A stretch of DNA of 64,000 bases from Corynebacterium auriscanis (GCF_030408435.1 NZ_CP047046.1:204572-268571), one strand, 5' to 3'; counted from the first letter of the stretch, positions 54,226 through 62,711 are shown. Translations and numbers: made by a program. The notes: generated from the sequence alone by a model not told the origin.

Positions 54226-55806
54226 TTACTTCTTGCCGCCCGTGACGGAGTACTCCCACGCACCCAGACCTGCGGTTGCACCTGCGCCCTGAGCTACCAC
54301 GATCTGCTTGAACGGGATCGCGGTGCAGTCACCGGCTGCGTACACACCGGGGATGCTGGTGGCGTTGTGGTCGTCCACGACAATTTCGCCCGGACCGGAG
54401 GTCTCAATACCCGAGCCCTCCAGCCACTTCGTGTTCGGCAGCAGGCCGATCTGAACAAACACTCCGGCCAGGTCCAGAGTCTTCTCCTCGTCCGTAGCAC
54501 GGTCGGTGTACTTCAGGCCGGTCACGCTCTTGTCGTCACCCACGATCTCCGTGGTGGCGGCATTGGTGATGACATCGACGTTGGACATGGATTCGATCTT
54601 GTCCATGAGCACATCGTCGGCCCGGCACTGCTCGCCGAACTCCAAGACGGTGACGTGCTTAACGATGCCGGCCAAGTCGATGGCGGCCTCAATGCCCGAG
54701 TTGCCGCCACCCACGACAGCAATGTCCTTGCCCTTGAACAGCGGACCGTCGCAGTGAGGGCAGAAGGTAACGCCCTTGTTGCGGTACTCAGATTCACCAG
54801 GAACGTTCAGCAGGCGCCAGTTTGCGCCCGTGGCAATAACGACCTGGCGGGCCTTCAGGGTGGCGTCGTCCCCAAAGTGCACAGAGTGCAGCCCACCGGC
54901 TTCGGCAGCAGGTGTAAAGCCCGTGGCCTCCTGGGCCTTGATCACGTCGATGTTGTACTCGTTGACGTGCTCCTCAAGGGCGGCGGCGAACTTCGGGCCC
55001 TCCGTGTACTTGACGGAAATGAAGTTCTCGATGGACATGGTGTCCAGCACCTGGCCACCAAAGCGGTCGCCAACCAAGCCAACGTTCATGCCCTTACGCG
55101 CAACGTAAATGGCGGCGGACACTCCGGCTGGACCCTGGCCGACAACAAGGACATCGAACTCGCCCTTCTCGTTCAGCTTCTTCGCATCACGGGCGGCTGC
55201 ACCGGAATCTAGCTTACGGACGAAGTCAGCGATATCCGTGCGCCCGGAAACGAACTCCTCACCATTGAGGAACACGGTAGGCACAGCCTGAACGCCCTTG
55301 TCGTTGACCTCATCCTGGAACAGGGATCCTTCTACGGCGGTGTGCTTGATCCGTGGGTTGATTACAGACATCGCGTTCAGTGCCTGCACAACCGTCGGGC
55401 AGTTCTGGCAGGACAGGGACATGTAGGTGACGAACTCATAGTCACCGTCCAGGCCCTTCACTGCGTCGATGAGCTCTTGGTCTTCCTTAATGGGGTTGCC
55501 ACCGACCTGCAGCAGGGCCAGCACGAGGGAGCTGAACTCGTGGCCCATGGGGATACCGGAGAAGGTCACGCCGGTATCAGTGCCCTTGCGGGAGATCGTG
55601 AAGGAAGGCTTGCGCTCGTGTGCATCGGCATCTTCCCGGGCGCTGACCTTGTCGGACAGCGCAGCAATGTCGTCGAGCAGTTGCTTAAGATCCGCGGAGG
55701 CATCGCGGTCGTCGAGGGAGTAGATCAGTTCTACTTCTTCGGTAATGCGTGGCATCAACTGTGCCAGCTGTTTGGTGAGGTTCTCGTCGAGAAGCTTCTT
55801 AGCCAT
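54226..55806 (-). CDS. ahpF: Alkyl hydroperoxide reductase subunit F
   Basis: 526 residues. Flavoprotein that passes electrons from NADH to AhpC. The N-terminal thioredoxin-like pair carries a redox CxxC in LSCQNCPTVVQALN (about residues 131-137). The C-terminal thioredoxin-reductase part has the FAD motif DVLVVGQGPAGVSAAIYVA, the catalytic pair in VTFCPHCDGPLFKG (about residue 350), the NAD motif IAVVGGGNSGIEAAIDLA, and GVYAAGDCTAIPFKQIVVA. It is full length. It lies 295 bp downstream of ahpC in the same direction; a hairpin in the gap could reduce its level relative to ahpC. Confidence 0.97.
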   Translation of the reverse strand: MAKKLLDENLTKQLAQLMPRITEEVELIYSLDDRDASADLKQLLDDIAALSDKVSAREDADAHERKPSFTISRKGTDTGVTFSGIPMGHEFSSLVLALLQVGGNPIKEDQELIDAVKGLDGDYEFVTYMSLSCQNCPTVVQALNAMSVINPRIKHTAVEGSLFQDEVNDKGVQAVPTVFLNGEEFVSGRTDIADFVRKLDSGAAARDAKKLNEKGEFDVLVVGQGPAGVSAAIYVARKGMNVGLVGDRFGGQVLDTMSIENFISVKYTEGPKFAAALEEHVNEYNIDVIKAQEATGFTPAAEAGGLHSVHFGDDATLKARQVVIATGANWRLLNVPGESEYRNKGVTFCPHCDGPLFKGKDIAVVGGGNSGIEAAIDLAGIVKHVTVLEFGEQCRADDVLMDKIESMSNVDVITNAATTEIVGDDKSVTGLKYTDRATDEEKTLDLAGVFVQIGLLPNTKWLEGSGIETSGPGEIVVDDHNATSIPGVYAAGDCTAIPFKQIVVAQGAGATAGLGAWEYSVTGGKK

Positions 55807-56101
55807 GGGGGCTCTCCTTTGGGGATTACAGTTAGTCGGGGAGGGGGGTAATGGGAATTAGTTTTTAGTCAAAGTGCTGCATGCGGTGGTGCGATCGGCT
55901 GCATGCGGTGGTGGCGCAGGCGCGATCGCCGGCACGTGGTGTGGCGATCGCCGGCAAGTGGTGTGAAAACCATAGAAGGGGGCGAGCGAGCAGCCGCCCA
56001 CTCGCCCCTTTCGTGCTAAGAGGTTGCTCCCGCATGCGCGACATCGAAGCCAGCACGCCTAGATTGAATGTCCAGGCCAGGGGAGCGAGAGGTAGAACTA
56101 T
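55807..56101. other. ahpC-ahpF gap with short repeats
   Basis: 295 bp without a gene. Direct repeats of GCATGCGGTGGTG (about 55878 and 55902) and of CGATCGCCGGCA-GTGGTGTG (about 55922 and 55944) fill the ahpF-proximal half. The hairpin lies in the remaining part. Confidence 0.7.
55976..56012 (-). terminator. Imperfect hairpin in the ahpC-ahpF gap
   Basis: AGGGGGCGAG and CTCGCCCCTT form a 10-bp stem with a small bulge and a loop of ~15 nt. As a partial terminator after ahpC it would give more AhpC than AhpF, as is common for this pair. Confidence 0.5.
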
Positions 56102-56665
56102 TTAGATCTTGCCAACCAGATCGATGCCTGGGGTCAAGGTGTCCTCGCCCTCTTCCCACTTCGCAGGGCAAACCTCGCCTGGGTGAGCGGCAACGTACTG
56201 AGCGGCCTTAACCTTGCGCAGCAGCTCTGCAGCGGAACGGCCGATACCCTCGGCGGTCTGCTCGATGTACTGGATCTTGCCCTCGGGGTCGACCAGGAAG
56301 GTAGCACGGTCAGCCTGACCAGCGCCTGGGCGCATGTTGTCGAAGTTGTTGGTCAGCTCACCGGTGGAGTCGCCCAGCATGTAGTACTGAACCTTGCCAA
56401 CCTGCTCGGACTCTGCGTGCCAAGCCTTGTGTACGAAGTGGCTGTCGGTGGATACAGAGTAAACCTCCACGCCCAGCTGCTTGAGCTCCTCGTAGTGCTC
56501 AGCCAAGTCGCCCAGCTCCGTTGGGCAAACGAAGGTGAAGTCGCCTGGGTAGAAGAAGAAGATGGACCACTTGCCCAGGACGTCGTCCTTGGATACTTCG
56601 GTGAATTCACCGTTGTAGAACGCAGGGTTCTTGAAATCTAGAATCTCGGTGTTGATGAGGGACAT
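56102..56665 (-). CDS. ahpC: Peroxiredoxin AhpC
   Basis: 187 residues, a typical 2-Cys peroxiredoxin. The peroxidatic Cys47 is in FFYPGDFTFVCPTELGDLA. The resolving Cys166 is in HPGEVCPAKW. The GKWSIFFFYP and RATFLVDPEGKIQYI segments are as in enteric AhpC. It reduces organic peroxides and H2O2, with AhpF as its reductase. AAGGAGA is 7 bp upstream of ATG 56665. A -10 like sequence and a perfect palindrome lie ~45 bp upstream. No oxyR gene is in the window. Confidence 0.97.
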   Translation of the reverse strand: MSLINTEILDFKNPAFYNGEFTEVSKDDVLGKWSIFFFYPGDFTFVCPTELGDLAEHYEELKQLGVEVYSVSTDSHFVHKAWHAESEQVGKVQYYMLGDSTGELTNNFDNMRPGAGQADRATFLVDPEGKIQYIEQTAEGIGRSAAELLRKVKAAQYVAAHPGEVCPAKWEEGEDTLTPGIDLVGKI

Positions 56666-56707
56666 ACTGAGTCTCCTTAGGGGCTTGGGGTCGATTGTCT
56701 TGAGAGC

Positions 56708-56723
56708 CAGTGAATTATCACTG
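56708..56723 (-). promoter_or_regulatory. Palindromic operator over a -10 upstream of ahpC
   Basis: CAGTGAATTATCACTG is a perfect 6+4+6 inverted repeat. On the minus strand GATAAT (bases 56714-56719) is a good -10 hexamer for ahpC inside this palindrome, so a bound repressor would block it. Spacing between the GTGA arms (4) does not fit GlxR (6). Confidence 0.45.
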
Positions 56724-57006
56724 CCTCACAAAGCCTACTTGCTTTTGTGGCGGCGGCTCGGTGCGCTGTTGCACCTTTTGGGACGACGCCACGCTCGGCC
56801 GTAGCCACGATCGTATCGCGGTTCATCACTCATTATAGCCACATCCTTGCGGAAGTCAAAGATTCATAAGTTTGAATTAATGAAGGGTTATCGATCGTTA
56901 TTGCGAGGCATTATCAATGCAGGGAAGTGGGTGTGGACGTGCTTTAAAAGTCCGGGGAGGGGCCTGAAGGGTGGGGTGATGGAAGGGGGTGGTGAGGTCC
57001 TTGTTC

Positions 57007-57305
57007 GCTTTATTGTTTTCTGCGCCCTGAGGATGTGGGGGGTGTGGTGAAGGGGCGAAGGTGGCGAGCGTCCCGCTAATCGGTGGATGCTTTAGTGGTT
57101 TCTGCACGGTGGGGATGTGAGGGTGTGATGAAGGGGCGAAGGTGGCGAGCGTCCCGCTAATCGGTGCGCGCTTTATAGCTTTCCGAACCCGGGGGATGTG
57201 GGATGTGGGATGTGGTGAAGGAATGAAGGTGGCGAGCGTCCAGGTAATCGGTGCGCACTTTATTGCTTTCCGTACCCGGGGGATGTGGGGGGTGTGGTGA
57301 TTTGT
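57007..57305. repeat. Tandem array of ~82-bp units, four copies
   Basis: Units begin at 57007, 57089, 57170 and 57257 (GCTTTA or ACTTTA). Each contains GGATGTG-rich sequence; the first three also contain GAAGGTGGCGAGCGTCC and TAATCGGTG. Confidence 0.88.
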
Positions 57306-57343
57306 TGCGCTTGAGGGGGAAACTGCGAAAGATATTGAAATTT

Positions 57344-57356
57344 TCTGCGCCGCAGA
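57344..57356. promoter_or_regulatory. Palindrome in the permease leader
   Basis: TCTGCG-C-CGCAGA, a perfect 6+1+6 inverted repeat, ~136 bp before the permease start; candidate operator. Confidence 0.35.
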
Positions 57357-57491
57357 CGATTGTCTCAGGAAGAAGATATTACGAATAATTTATCCGAATT
57401 GGTTTTGTTGCGTTGCAGGAGTAGTTTTTCACACGACAACTTCAGCTGGCGCATCTAGAGGATCGCTGGCCCGAACAAAGGCACCACTCTC

Positions 57492-58982
57492 ATGTCCTCA
57501 CCAACTAACTCGGGGCTGTTCCGCACGAAAACCGTGGAGCAATCTATTTCCGAAACTCAGGAAGAAGGGTTTCGTCTGAAGCGCGAGCTGCGAACCCTGG
57601 ACCTTATTGTTTTCGGAGTGTCCGTCGTGATCGGCGCGGGCATTTTCACGATGACAGCGCAAGTAGCCGGCGATATGGCCGGGCCATCGGTGGCTATCGC
57701 CTTCGTCCTGGCTGCGGTTACTTGTGGGCTGGCTGCGTTTTGCTACGCAGAATTTGCATCGACGGTTCCCGTAGCGGGTTCGGCGTATACATTCAGTTTC
57801 GCCACTTTTGGTGAGCTGATCGCATGGATTATCGGCTGGGACTTGGTTCTGGAGTTTTTTGTTGCTGCTGCGGTAGTGGCGAAGGCATGGTCGTCCTATG
57901 CGGGTGGCCTGATGGGATCTGAAGACTTCACCCTGTTGAAGGTCGGGGGTCTGACTATTGATTGGGGTGCGGCACTGTTGGTGCTGGTGCTTGGTGCATT
58001 GCTGGCACGCGGTACAAAGCTGTCTTCGCGTGTGAGTGCTGTCATTACCGCAATCAAACTAGGGGTTGTCCTGTTTGTCATCGTGGTGGGCGCATTTCAT
58101 ATCAAGGCGGAAAACTACAGGCCGTTCATCCCGCCGGCACAGCAGAATGTGTCCGGTTCTGGTGAAGGGTTGAAGCAAACGCTGTTTAGCTGGACTACGG
58201 GGGCGGATGGTTCCGCTTATGGGCTGTTCGGTGTCTTTGCGGCGGCTTCCCTGGTGTTCTTTGCCTTCGTTGGTTTTGATGTGGTGGCTTCCGCTGCGGA
58301 AGAGACGCGCAATCCACAAAAGGCAATGCCTCGGGGCATCCTCATCACTTTGGTTATCGTGACAGTTTTGTACGTTGCAGTGGCGCTCGTGCTGACAGGC
58401 ATGGTGAAGTACACCGAGCTCTCCACGCCAGAAGATGGGCATTCCCGTACGTTGGCAACCGCTTTTGCTGCCAACGGTATTGAATGGGCTGGGACGATCA
58501 TCAATGTAGGTGCTATTGCCGGCTTGACCACTGTGGTGATGGTGATGATGCTGGGGCAGACCCGTGTGGCGTTTGCGATGTCCCGTGATGGGTTGCTGCC
58601 ACGGAGTTTGGCGAAGACCTCCAAGCATGGAACGCCATCGCGTATCACGTGGATCACCACTATTGCGATCGCGCTACTCGCAGCAGTGGCACCCGCTGGT
58701 GACCTAGGGGAGATGGTGAATATCGGCACGCTGTTCGCGTTCCTGCTAGTAGCTCTCGGAATTCCTGTGTTGCGTAAGCGCTACCCAGGTGCGGCAAGCT
58801 TCAAGACTCCCATGGTTCCCTTTGTCCCGATTCTCTCTGCGATCTTCACGTTGTGGCTCATGGCAAATCTGTCTATCGAAACGTGGATTCGATTCCTTGT
58901 GTGGATGGCTCTGGGGTCTGCGGTTTACTTCCTCTATTCGCGCAAGCATTCTGTGCTCGCTCAGGCTGAAGGGGTTGAGTAG
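57492..58982 (+). CDS. APC-family amino acid permease
   Basis: 496 residues, about twelve membrane helices. Substrate-binding helix 1 reads VFGVSVVIGAGIFTMTAQVAG with the G-A-G-I-F signature. LIAWIIGWDLVLEFFVAAAVVAKAWSSY and LVFFAFVGFDVVASAAEETRNPQKAMPRGI are typical of the cationic amino-acid transporter (CAT/YfnA) branch. It may take up amino acids such as arginine or lysine, but the substrate cannot be told. Stop codon lies in the first copy of a four-copy array. A long leader and a palindrome precede the gene. Confidence 0.9.
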   Translation: MSSPTNSGLFRTKTVEQSISETQEEGFRLKRELRTLDLIVFGVSVVIGAGIFTMTAQVAGDMAGPSVAIAFVLAAVTCGLAAFCYAEFASTVPVAGSAYTFSFATFGELIAWIIGWDLVLEFFVAAAVVAKAWSSYAGGLMGSEDFTLLKVGGLTIDWGAALLVLVLGALLARGTKLSSRVSAVITAIKLGVVLFVIVVGAFHIKAENYRPFIPPAQQNVSGSGEGLKQTLFSWTTGADGSAYGLFGVFAAASLVFFAFVGFDVVASAAEETRNPQKAMPRGILITLVIVTVLYVAVALVLTGMVKYTELSTPEDGHSRTLATAFAANGIEWAGTIINVGAIAGLTTVVMVMMLGQTRVAFAMSRDGLLPRSLAKTSKHGTPSRITWITTIAIALLAAVAPAGDLGEMVNIGTLFAFLLVALGIPVLRKRYPGAASFKTPMVPFVPILSAIFTLWLMANLSIETWIRFLVWMALGSAVYFLYSRKHSVLAQAEGVE

Positions 58983-59215
58983 AAAGGGGGGCGGGCGTGA
59001 GCGGGGCGGTGCCATGGGGGCCTGCGCTCGCTCAGGCTGAAGGGGTTGAGTAGAAAGAGGGCAGACGTGAGCGGGGTAGTGCCACGGGAAGCCTGCGCTC
59101 GCTCAGGCTGAAGGGGTTGGGTAGAAAGGGGGCGGACGTGAGCGGGGTAGTGCCATGGGGGCCTGCGCTCGCTCAGGCTGAAGGGGGTGAGTAGAAAGAG
59201 GGCAGACGTGAGCTG
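58955..59215. repeat. Four ~71-bp tandem copies of the permease 3' end, stop codon included
   Basis: GCTCGCTCAGGCTGAAGGGG followed by TTGAGTAGAAAG (or a variant) begins at 58955, 59026, 59097 and 59167. The first copy is the coding end (LAQAEGVE, then TAG). Confidence 0.95.
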
Positions 59216-59299
59216 GGCGGGGTTGCGGGAACAGTGAGTTCATTTTGTTTGCAGGATGGATGAATAGACAGTCTGCCTTTTGCTAGTGGGGCGGGTTTA

Positions 59300-59315
59300 T
59301 AGACAGCTCGGTCTA
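59300..59315. promoter_or_regulatory. Predicted McbR operator upstream of the YeeE-TusA gene
   Basis: TAGAC-AGCTCG-GTCTA is an exact match to TAGAC-N6-GTCTA, the McbR box known from C. glutamicum (repressor of methionine/cysteine genes). A weaker copy, TAGAC-AGAACG-GTTCA, is at 59323-59338, and another TAGAC at 59265-59269. Location ~145 bp before the gene. Confidence 0.7.
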
Positions 59316-59401
59316 GAAAAAGTAGACAGAACGGTTCAATCGGGTCTAGGGTGTACGTCACGAACCCTTCCGGCTCCTCATTAGTGATGCTGAAAGGAAA
59401 T

Positions 59402-59427
59402 CCCCACAGGTACGTCCGACGGTGGGG
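59402..59427 (+). promoter_or_regulatory. Hairpin in the YeeE-TusA leader
   Basis: CCCCAC pairs with GTGGGG around a 14-nt loop, followed by AAAAACCCGACAACG. It lies ~35 bp before the start and may affect translation. It does not match a riboswitch I know. Confidence 0.3.
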
Positions 59428-59461
59428 CAAAAACCCGACAACGTGTGAACGGAAAATGCTC

Positions 59462-60973
59462 ATGATTATTACAGGCCTGGCTCTTGGCTCTGCGCTCGGT
59501 TACGTGATGCAGCGTGGACGCTTCTGCGTTACCGGCATGATCCGAGATATCTTCCTCAATAAGACCTGGCGTGGCTTTACCGCGCTGCTTATCGTTATTG
59601 CAGTGCATGCCGTAGGGCTGGCAGCACTGACGTCCGCGGGAATGATCACGCCGGATTATAAACAATTCGCGCCCGCAGCCGTCGTGCTGGGTGGTCTGCT
59701 GTTCGGAGCAGGCATCGTACTGGCCGGCGGATGCGCCTCCGGCACGTGGTACCGCTCCGCGGAAGGGCTTGTGGGATCGTGGCTGGCGCTACTGTTTTAC
59801 GGTGGCAGTGCGGCAGCGATGAAGGGCGGTGCGCTGAACTGGCTCAACGAGGGCCTGAGCAGCTGGAAGCTACCCATCACCACTATTCACGGATCGCTGG
59901 GAATATCCGTCTGGTGGCTAGTAATCCCGTTTGTCATCGGTGTTGCACTGCTGACTCGCCACTTCCTTGTGCAGGAAGCACAGGCACCCAAGATGGCAAC
60001 GTTGAAGCCTAAGAAAACCGGATTGGCGCACCTACTGACTGAAAAGCCATGGCACTTCTACCCAACAGCGGCGATTATCGGCGTGCTGGGCGTAATTGCC
60101 TGGCCACTGTCCGCTGCGACTGGCCGCAACGACGGCCTGGGTATCACCAGCCCTTCTTCGAATTTGACCAAGTTCGTCATTAGTGGTGCCGACAAAGTGG
60201 ACTGGGGTGTCATGCTGGTGTTGGGTCTACTGATCGGTGCATTCATTGCTGCTAAGCTGTCCGGAGAATTCCGTCTGCGCGTGCCTTCCCCCACGCAGGC
60301 CGTGCGCTCCGTTATCGGTGGCATCTTCATGGGCGTAGGTGCATCCGCCGCCGGCGGATGCACCGTGGGCAACGGTATGGTTCAGACCTCGCTGTTTAGC
60401 TACCAAGGTTGGGTTGCGCTGCTGTTCATCGCGATCGGCATTGGAGTGGCCGCCAAGCTGTGGCTGAAGCCAACCGAGGCTGTTCCGGGTCAGTCCCAAA
60501 ATAAACTGCAGGGTACGCAGCCCATCGTGCAGCAAATCGACCAGCACGATGTTTCCCCACGTTCCGCATTTACCCGCAAGAATTCTGCCGAAGGCAGCGA
60601 AAATGATGCTGACCAGTGGCAGGCGGGGAGTGCCCAGTTGGGATTCCAAACCGCAGGAACTGCGCTGTTAGAGCGCAAGGATGCTGCTCAGCGGAGCGTG
60701 GCGTCGGATAAAAAGAACCAGGTCGCCGGTCTACGACAAGTAGGCGAGCACACCTATGCGCTTGATACCCTCGGCGCCGTCTGCCCCTTCCCGCTGGTGG
60801 ATGCGAAGACGGTCATGGAGGATCTGGAGGTCGGCGATAGTTTGCAGATCGGCTTTGACTGCACGCAGGCTACCGACGCGATTCCGCGGTGGGCGGCCGC
60901 CGATGGGCACGAGGTGACGAACTTTGAACAGACCTCGGACGCGGGTTGGACGATTACGGTCAAGAAGGGTTAA
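59462..60973 (+). CDS. YeeE/YedE-family transporter fused to a TusA sulfur-carrier domain
   Basis: About 503 residues. The first ~340 form a YeeE/YedE transporter: ALGYVMQRGRFCVTGMIRD, then AGIVLAGGCASGTWYRSAEG and GVGASAAGGCTVGNGMVQTS. Its conserved cysteines bind thiosulfate in family members. A polar linker (~365-425) leads to a TusA domain of ~75 residues: LDTLGAVCPFPLVDAKTVMEDLEVGDSLQIGFD, with its carrier cysteine in VCPFPL. A transporter handing sulfur directly to its own TusA would couple uptake to sulfur relay. ATG 59462 is favoured over 59456 for spacing from GGAAA. McbR control supports a sulfur role. Stop is 16 bp before the second interspersed palindrome. Confidence 0.9.
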   Translation: MIITGLALGSALGYVMQRGRFCVTGMIRDIFLNKTWRGFTALLIVIAVHAVGLAALTSAGMITPDYKQFAPAAVVLGGLLFGAGIVLAGGCASGTWYRSAEGLVGSWLALLFYGGSAAAMKGGALNWLNEGLSSWKLPITTIHGSLGISVWWLVIPFVIGVALLTRHFLVQEAQAPKMATLKPKKTGLAHLLTEKPWHFYPTAAIIGVLGVIAWPLSAATGRNDGLGITSPSSNLTKFVISGADKVDWGVMLVLGLLIGAFIAAKLSGEFRLRVPSPTQAVRSVIGGIFMGVGASAAGGCTVGNGMVQTSLFSYQGWVALLFIAIGIGVAAKLWLKPTEAVPGQSQNKLQGTQPIVQQIDQHDVSPRSAFTRKNSAEGSENDADQWQAGSAQLGFQTAGTALLERKDAAQRSVASDKKNQVAGLRQVGEHTYALDTLGAVCPFPLVDAKTVMEDLEVGDSLQIGFDCTQATDAIPRWAAADGHEVTNFEQTSDAGWTITVKKG

Positions 60974-60989
60974 CGCGGGCAGAAAGACG

Positions 60990-61047
60990 AATGTGCACCA
61001 GAAGTCCAACAAAAATGCGTTATTTTGTCGGAGTTCTGCTGCACATT
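60990..61047. repeat. Interspersed ~58-bp palindrome, copy 2
   Basis: AATGTGCACCAGAA at 60990-61003 pairs with TTCTGCTGCACATT at 61034-61047 with one mismatch. The centre (GTCCAACAAAAATGCGTTATTTTGTCGGAG region) closely matches copy 1 at 17439. It begins 17 bp after the YeeE-TusA stop. Confidence 0.85.
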
Positions 61048-61076
61048 TTGCGAATGAGGGTGGGGTGGGGCTGCGT

Positions 61077-61254
61077 TTCGGTGGGGGTGCGTTGCGACCC
61101 GCCGGCTGCGCTGCGACCCGCCGGCTGGGCTGCGTTTCGGTGGGGTGCGTTGCGACCCGCCGGTTGCGCTGCGTTTCGGTGGGGTGCGACCCGCCGGCTG
61201 GGTGGTGATCCGCTGGGTGACCCGCCGGCTGGGCTGCGCCCCTATCCCTGAGCT
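61077..61254. repeat. GC-rich repeat cluster beside the IS element
   Basis: GACCCGCCGGCTG recurs about five times, alternating with GGGCTGCGTTTCGGTGGGG (three times). The tail CCCTATCCCTGAGCTGC also occurs right of the IS (62721-62737) as the 3' end of the DUF559 gene, so this cluster is a repeat array that was split by the IS. Confidence 0.8.
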
Positions 61255-61262
61255 GCGCGGCG
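61255..61262. repeat. IS target-site duplication, left copy
   Basis: GCGCGGCG, identical to 62712-62719. Confidence 0.85.
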
Positions 61263-62711
61263 GGGCGTGTCAAGTTTTTTGTGTGTGGAGGTTTGTTTTC
61301 TAGATGTATGGGGCGAATCGGTCGGGGTAGGCGACGATCATTTGGTTGAGTGCTTCCATCCAGCCGACGGTTGTTCTCCCTTCGATTATGCGTCCTGATT
61401 TATCTGGTTTCGGTGCCCCTTTCGCTTTCTTTGCACGCTTGAGTGCTCGCTTGTCTTCGATCGTGCAGATCGTCAACCACAGTGCTTTTACTGCAGCGAT
61501 ATCGTTGGGGAACTGGATGCGATTGCGGGTGGCTTTACGCAGTTCACTATTGAGTGATTCGATCGCGTTGGTCGTGTAGACCATTTTCCGCACCTGCGGG
61601 GTGAACTGCAGAAACGGTACAAACCTCTCCCAGGCGCGTTCCCATACCAAGACAGATTGTGGGTATTTCTTACCGAGTTCACTGTCAGCAAACCGGTTAA
61701 GCGCGCTGCGTGCTTCGGTCTCATTGACTGCCGTGTAGACCTCTTTTAGCGCGGCGGAGACGGCTTTGCGGTCACCGTAAGCGACGTATTTGTTGGCGTT
61801 ACGGATCAGATGCACCACACAGGTCTGCACGAGTGAATGCGGCCAGGTTGCTTCAATGGCTTCCGGCAGACCTTTAAGTCCGTCACAGGCAACGATGAAG
61901 ACGTCTTCGATTCCGCGGTTGGCTAGTTCTGCGCATACCCCTGACCAAAACGATGCACCCTCATTGGCGGCAACCCAGATGCCGAGGATGTGTTTGATTC
62001 CGTCGAGGTCAATGCCTACAGCAATGTGGGCCGCTTTGTTGACGACTCTGCCACCGTCGCGGACGTTGATGCGGATGGCATCCAAAAACATGATGGGATA
62101 AAACGCATCCAGCTTGCGGTGCTGCCACTGCATGACGGCATCCAGCACCGAATCGGTGACGTTGCTGATCGTCTCATGGGACATATCCACCCCATAGGAG
62201 GTGTGAATATGGTGCTGGATATCCCTAATCGTCATGCCGCCGGCATACAAGGACACGATCATGTCATCCAGCTCTGTAATCCGACGGGCGCCTTTGGGAA
62301 CCATTCGCGGGATAAACGAACCATCACGATCACGGGGAATGTCAATCTCGATCGGCCCGTAGTTCGTATCGACTGTTTTTGAATAACTACCATTGCGATG
62401 GTTTGTCTGCCCCGCAGCGGCCTTTGCCGTACGGTCACCGGATTCATAACCCAGGTGCGCCTCCATTTCAGCGGCCAGGCCGCTGTTGATCGATGACTGC
62501 AGCACCCCGCGGACAAGCGCGTTGATGTCGCCATCGGCAGCCTGGGCTAGCTCACCTATCAGTTTCGATAATTCCGGGCTCGCCATGATCCTGTTGGAAA
62601 CAGCCTTAACCTGATCAGCGTTCTGATGTTTCTTCGGAGACATAGTTGTCATAATGGTTCATCCTTCAGACTATGTGGTGGAACCCCCCACACAAACCAT
62701 CTGACACCCTC
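61263..62711 (-). mobile_element. IS256-family insertion sequence
   Basis: 1449 bp with one transposase. The ends share GTGTCA near the tip: left begins GGGCGTGTCAAG, right (reverse complement) begins GAGGGTGTCAGA. Matching GTTTGTGTG and GGTT follow inward with small gaps. Flanks carry the 8-bp direct repeat GCGCGGCG (61255-61262 and 62712-62719), the target duplication. Everything needed for activity looks intact, so insertion may be recent. Confidence 0.88.
61300..62652 (-). CDS. IS256-family (mutator-type) transposase
   Basis: 450 residues. The DDE catalytic domain appears as FLDAIRINVRDGGRVVNKAAH (first Asp), FIVACDGLKGLPEAIEATWP (second Asp), and YTTNAIESLNSELRKATRNR (Glu, with the N-A-I-E-S motif diagnostic for IS256). 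TCVVHLIRN is the C-x2-H region. The N-terminus (HQNADQVKAVSNRIM) includes a helix-turn-helix-like segment (GDINALVRGVLQSSINSGL). Uninterrupted and full length. An alternative start is MSPKKHQ, 9 bases later. Confidence 0.96.
   Translation of the reverse strand: MTTMSPKKHQNADQVKAVSNRIMASPELSKLIGELAQAADGDINALVRGVLQSSINSGLAAEMEAHLGYESGDRTAKAAAGQTNHRNGSYSKTVDTNYGPIEIDIPRDRDGSFIPRMVPKGARRITELDDMIVSLYAGGMTIRDIQHHIHTSYGVDMSHETISNVTDSVLDAVMQWQHRKLDAFYPIMFLDAIRINVRDGGRVVNKAAHIAVGIDLDGIKHILGIWVAANEGASFWSGVCAELANRGIEDVFIVACDGLKGLPEAIEATWPHSLVQTCVVHLIRNANKYVAYGDRKAVSAALKEVYTAVNETEARSALNRFADSELGKKYPQSVLVWERAWERFVPFLQFTPQVRKMVYTTNAIESLNSELRKATRNRIQFPNDIAAVKALWLTICTIEDKRALKRAKKAKGAPKPDKSGRIIEGRTTVGWMEALNQMIVAYPDRFAPYI

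Larger units (their letters stand above)
56724..57491. other. Long gene-free stretch between ahpC and the permease
   Basis: About 770 bp. The ahpC-proximal 280 bp contain nothing I can name. From 57007 to about 57305 there is a tandem array, and the last ~190 bp form the permease leader. The open frame 56847-57050 runs into the array and is not a convincing gene. Confidence 0.7.

Noticed and set aside
54133..55212. 359-residue open frame on the plus strand, antisense to ahpF
   Set aside because: It lies entirely opposite a well-recognised AhpF; its composition is that of a shadow frame and no motif is seen.
56847..57050. 67-residue open frame between ahpC and the permease
   Set aside because: It runs into the tandem array, and neither its start context nor its sequence supports a gene.
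59341..59461. YeeE-TusA leader as a SAM-type riboswitch
   Set aside because: Apart from one 6-bp stem it shows none of the conserved core sequences of SAM riboswitch classes I know.
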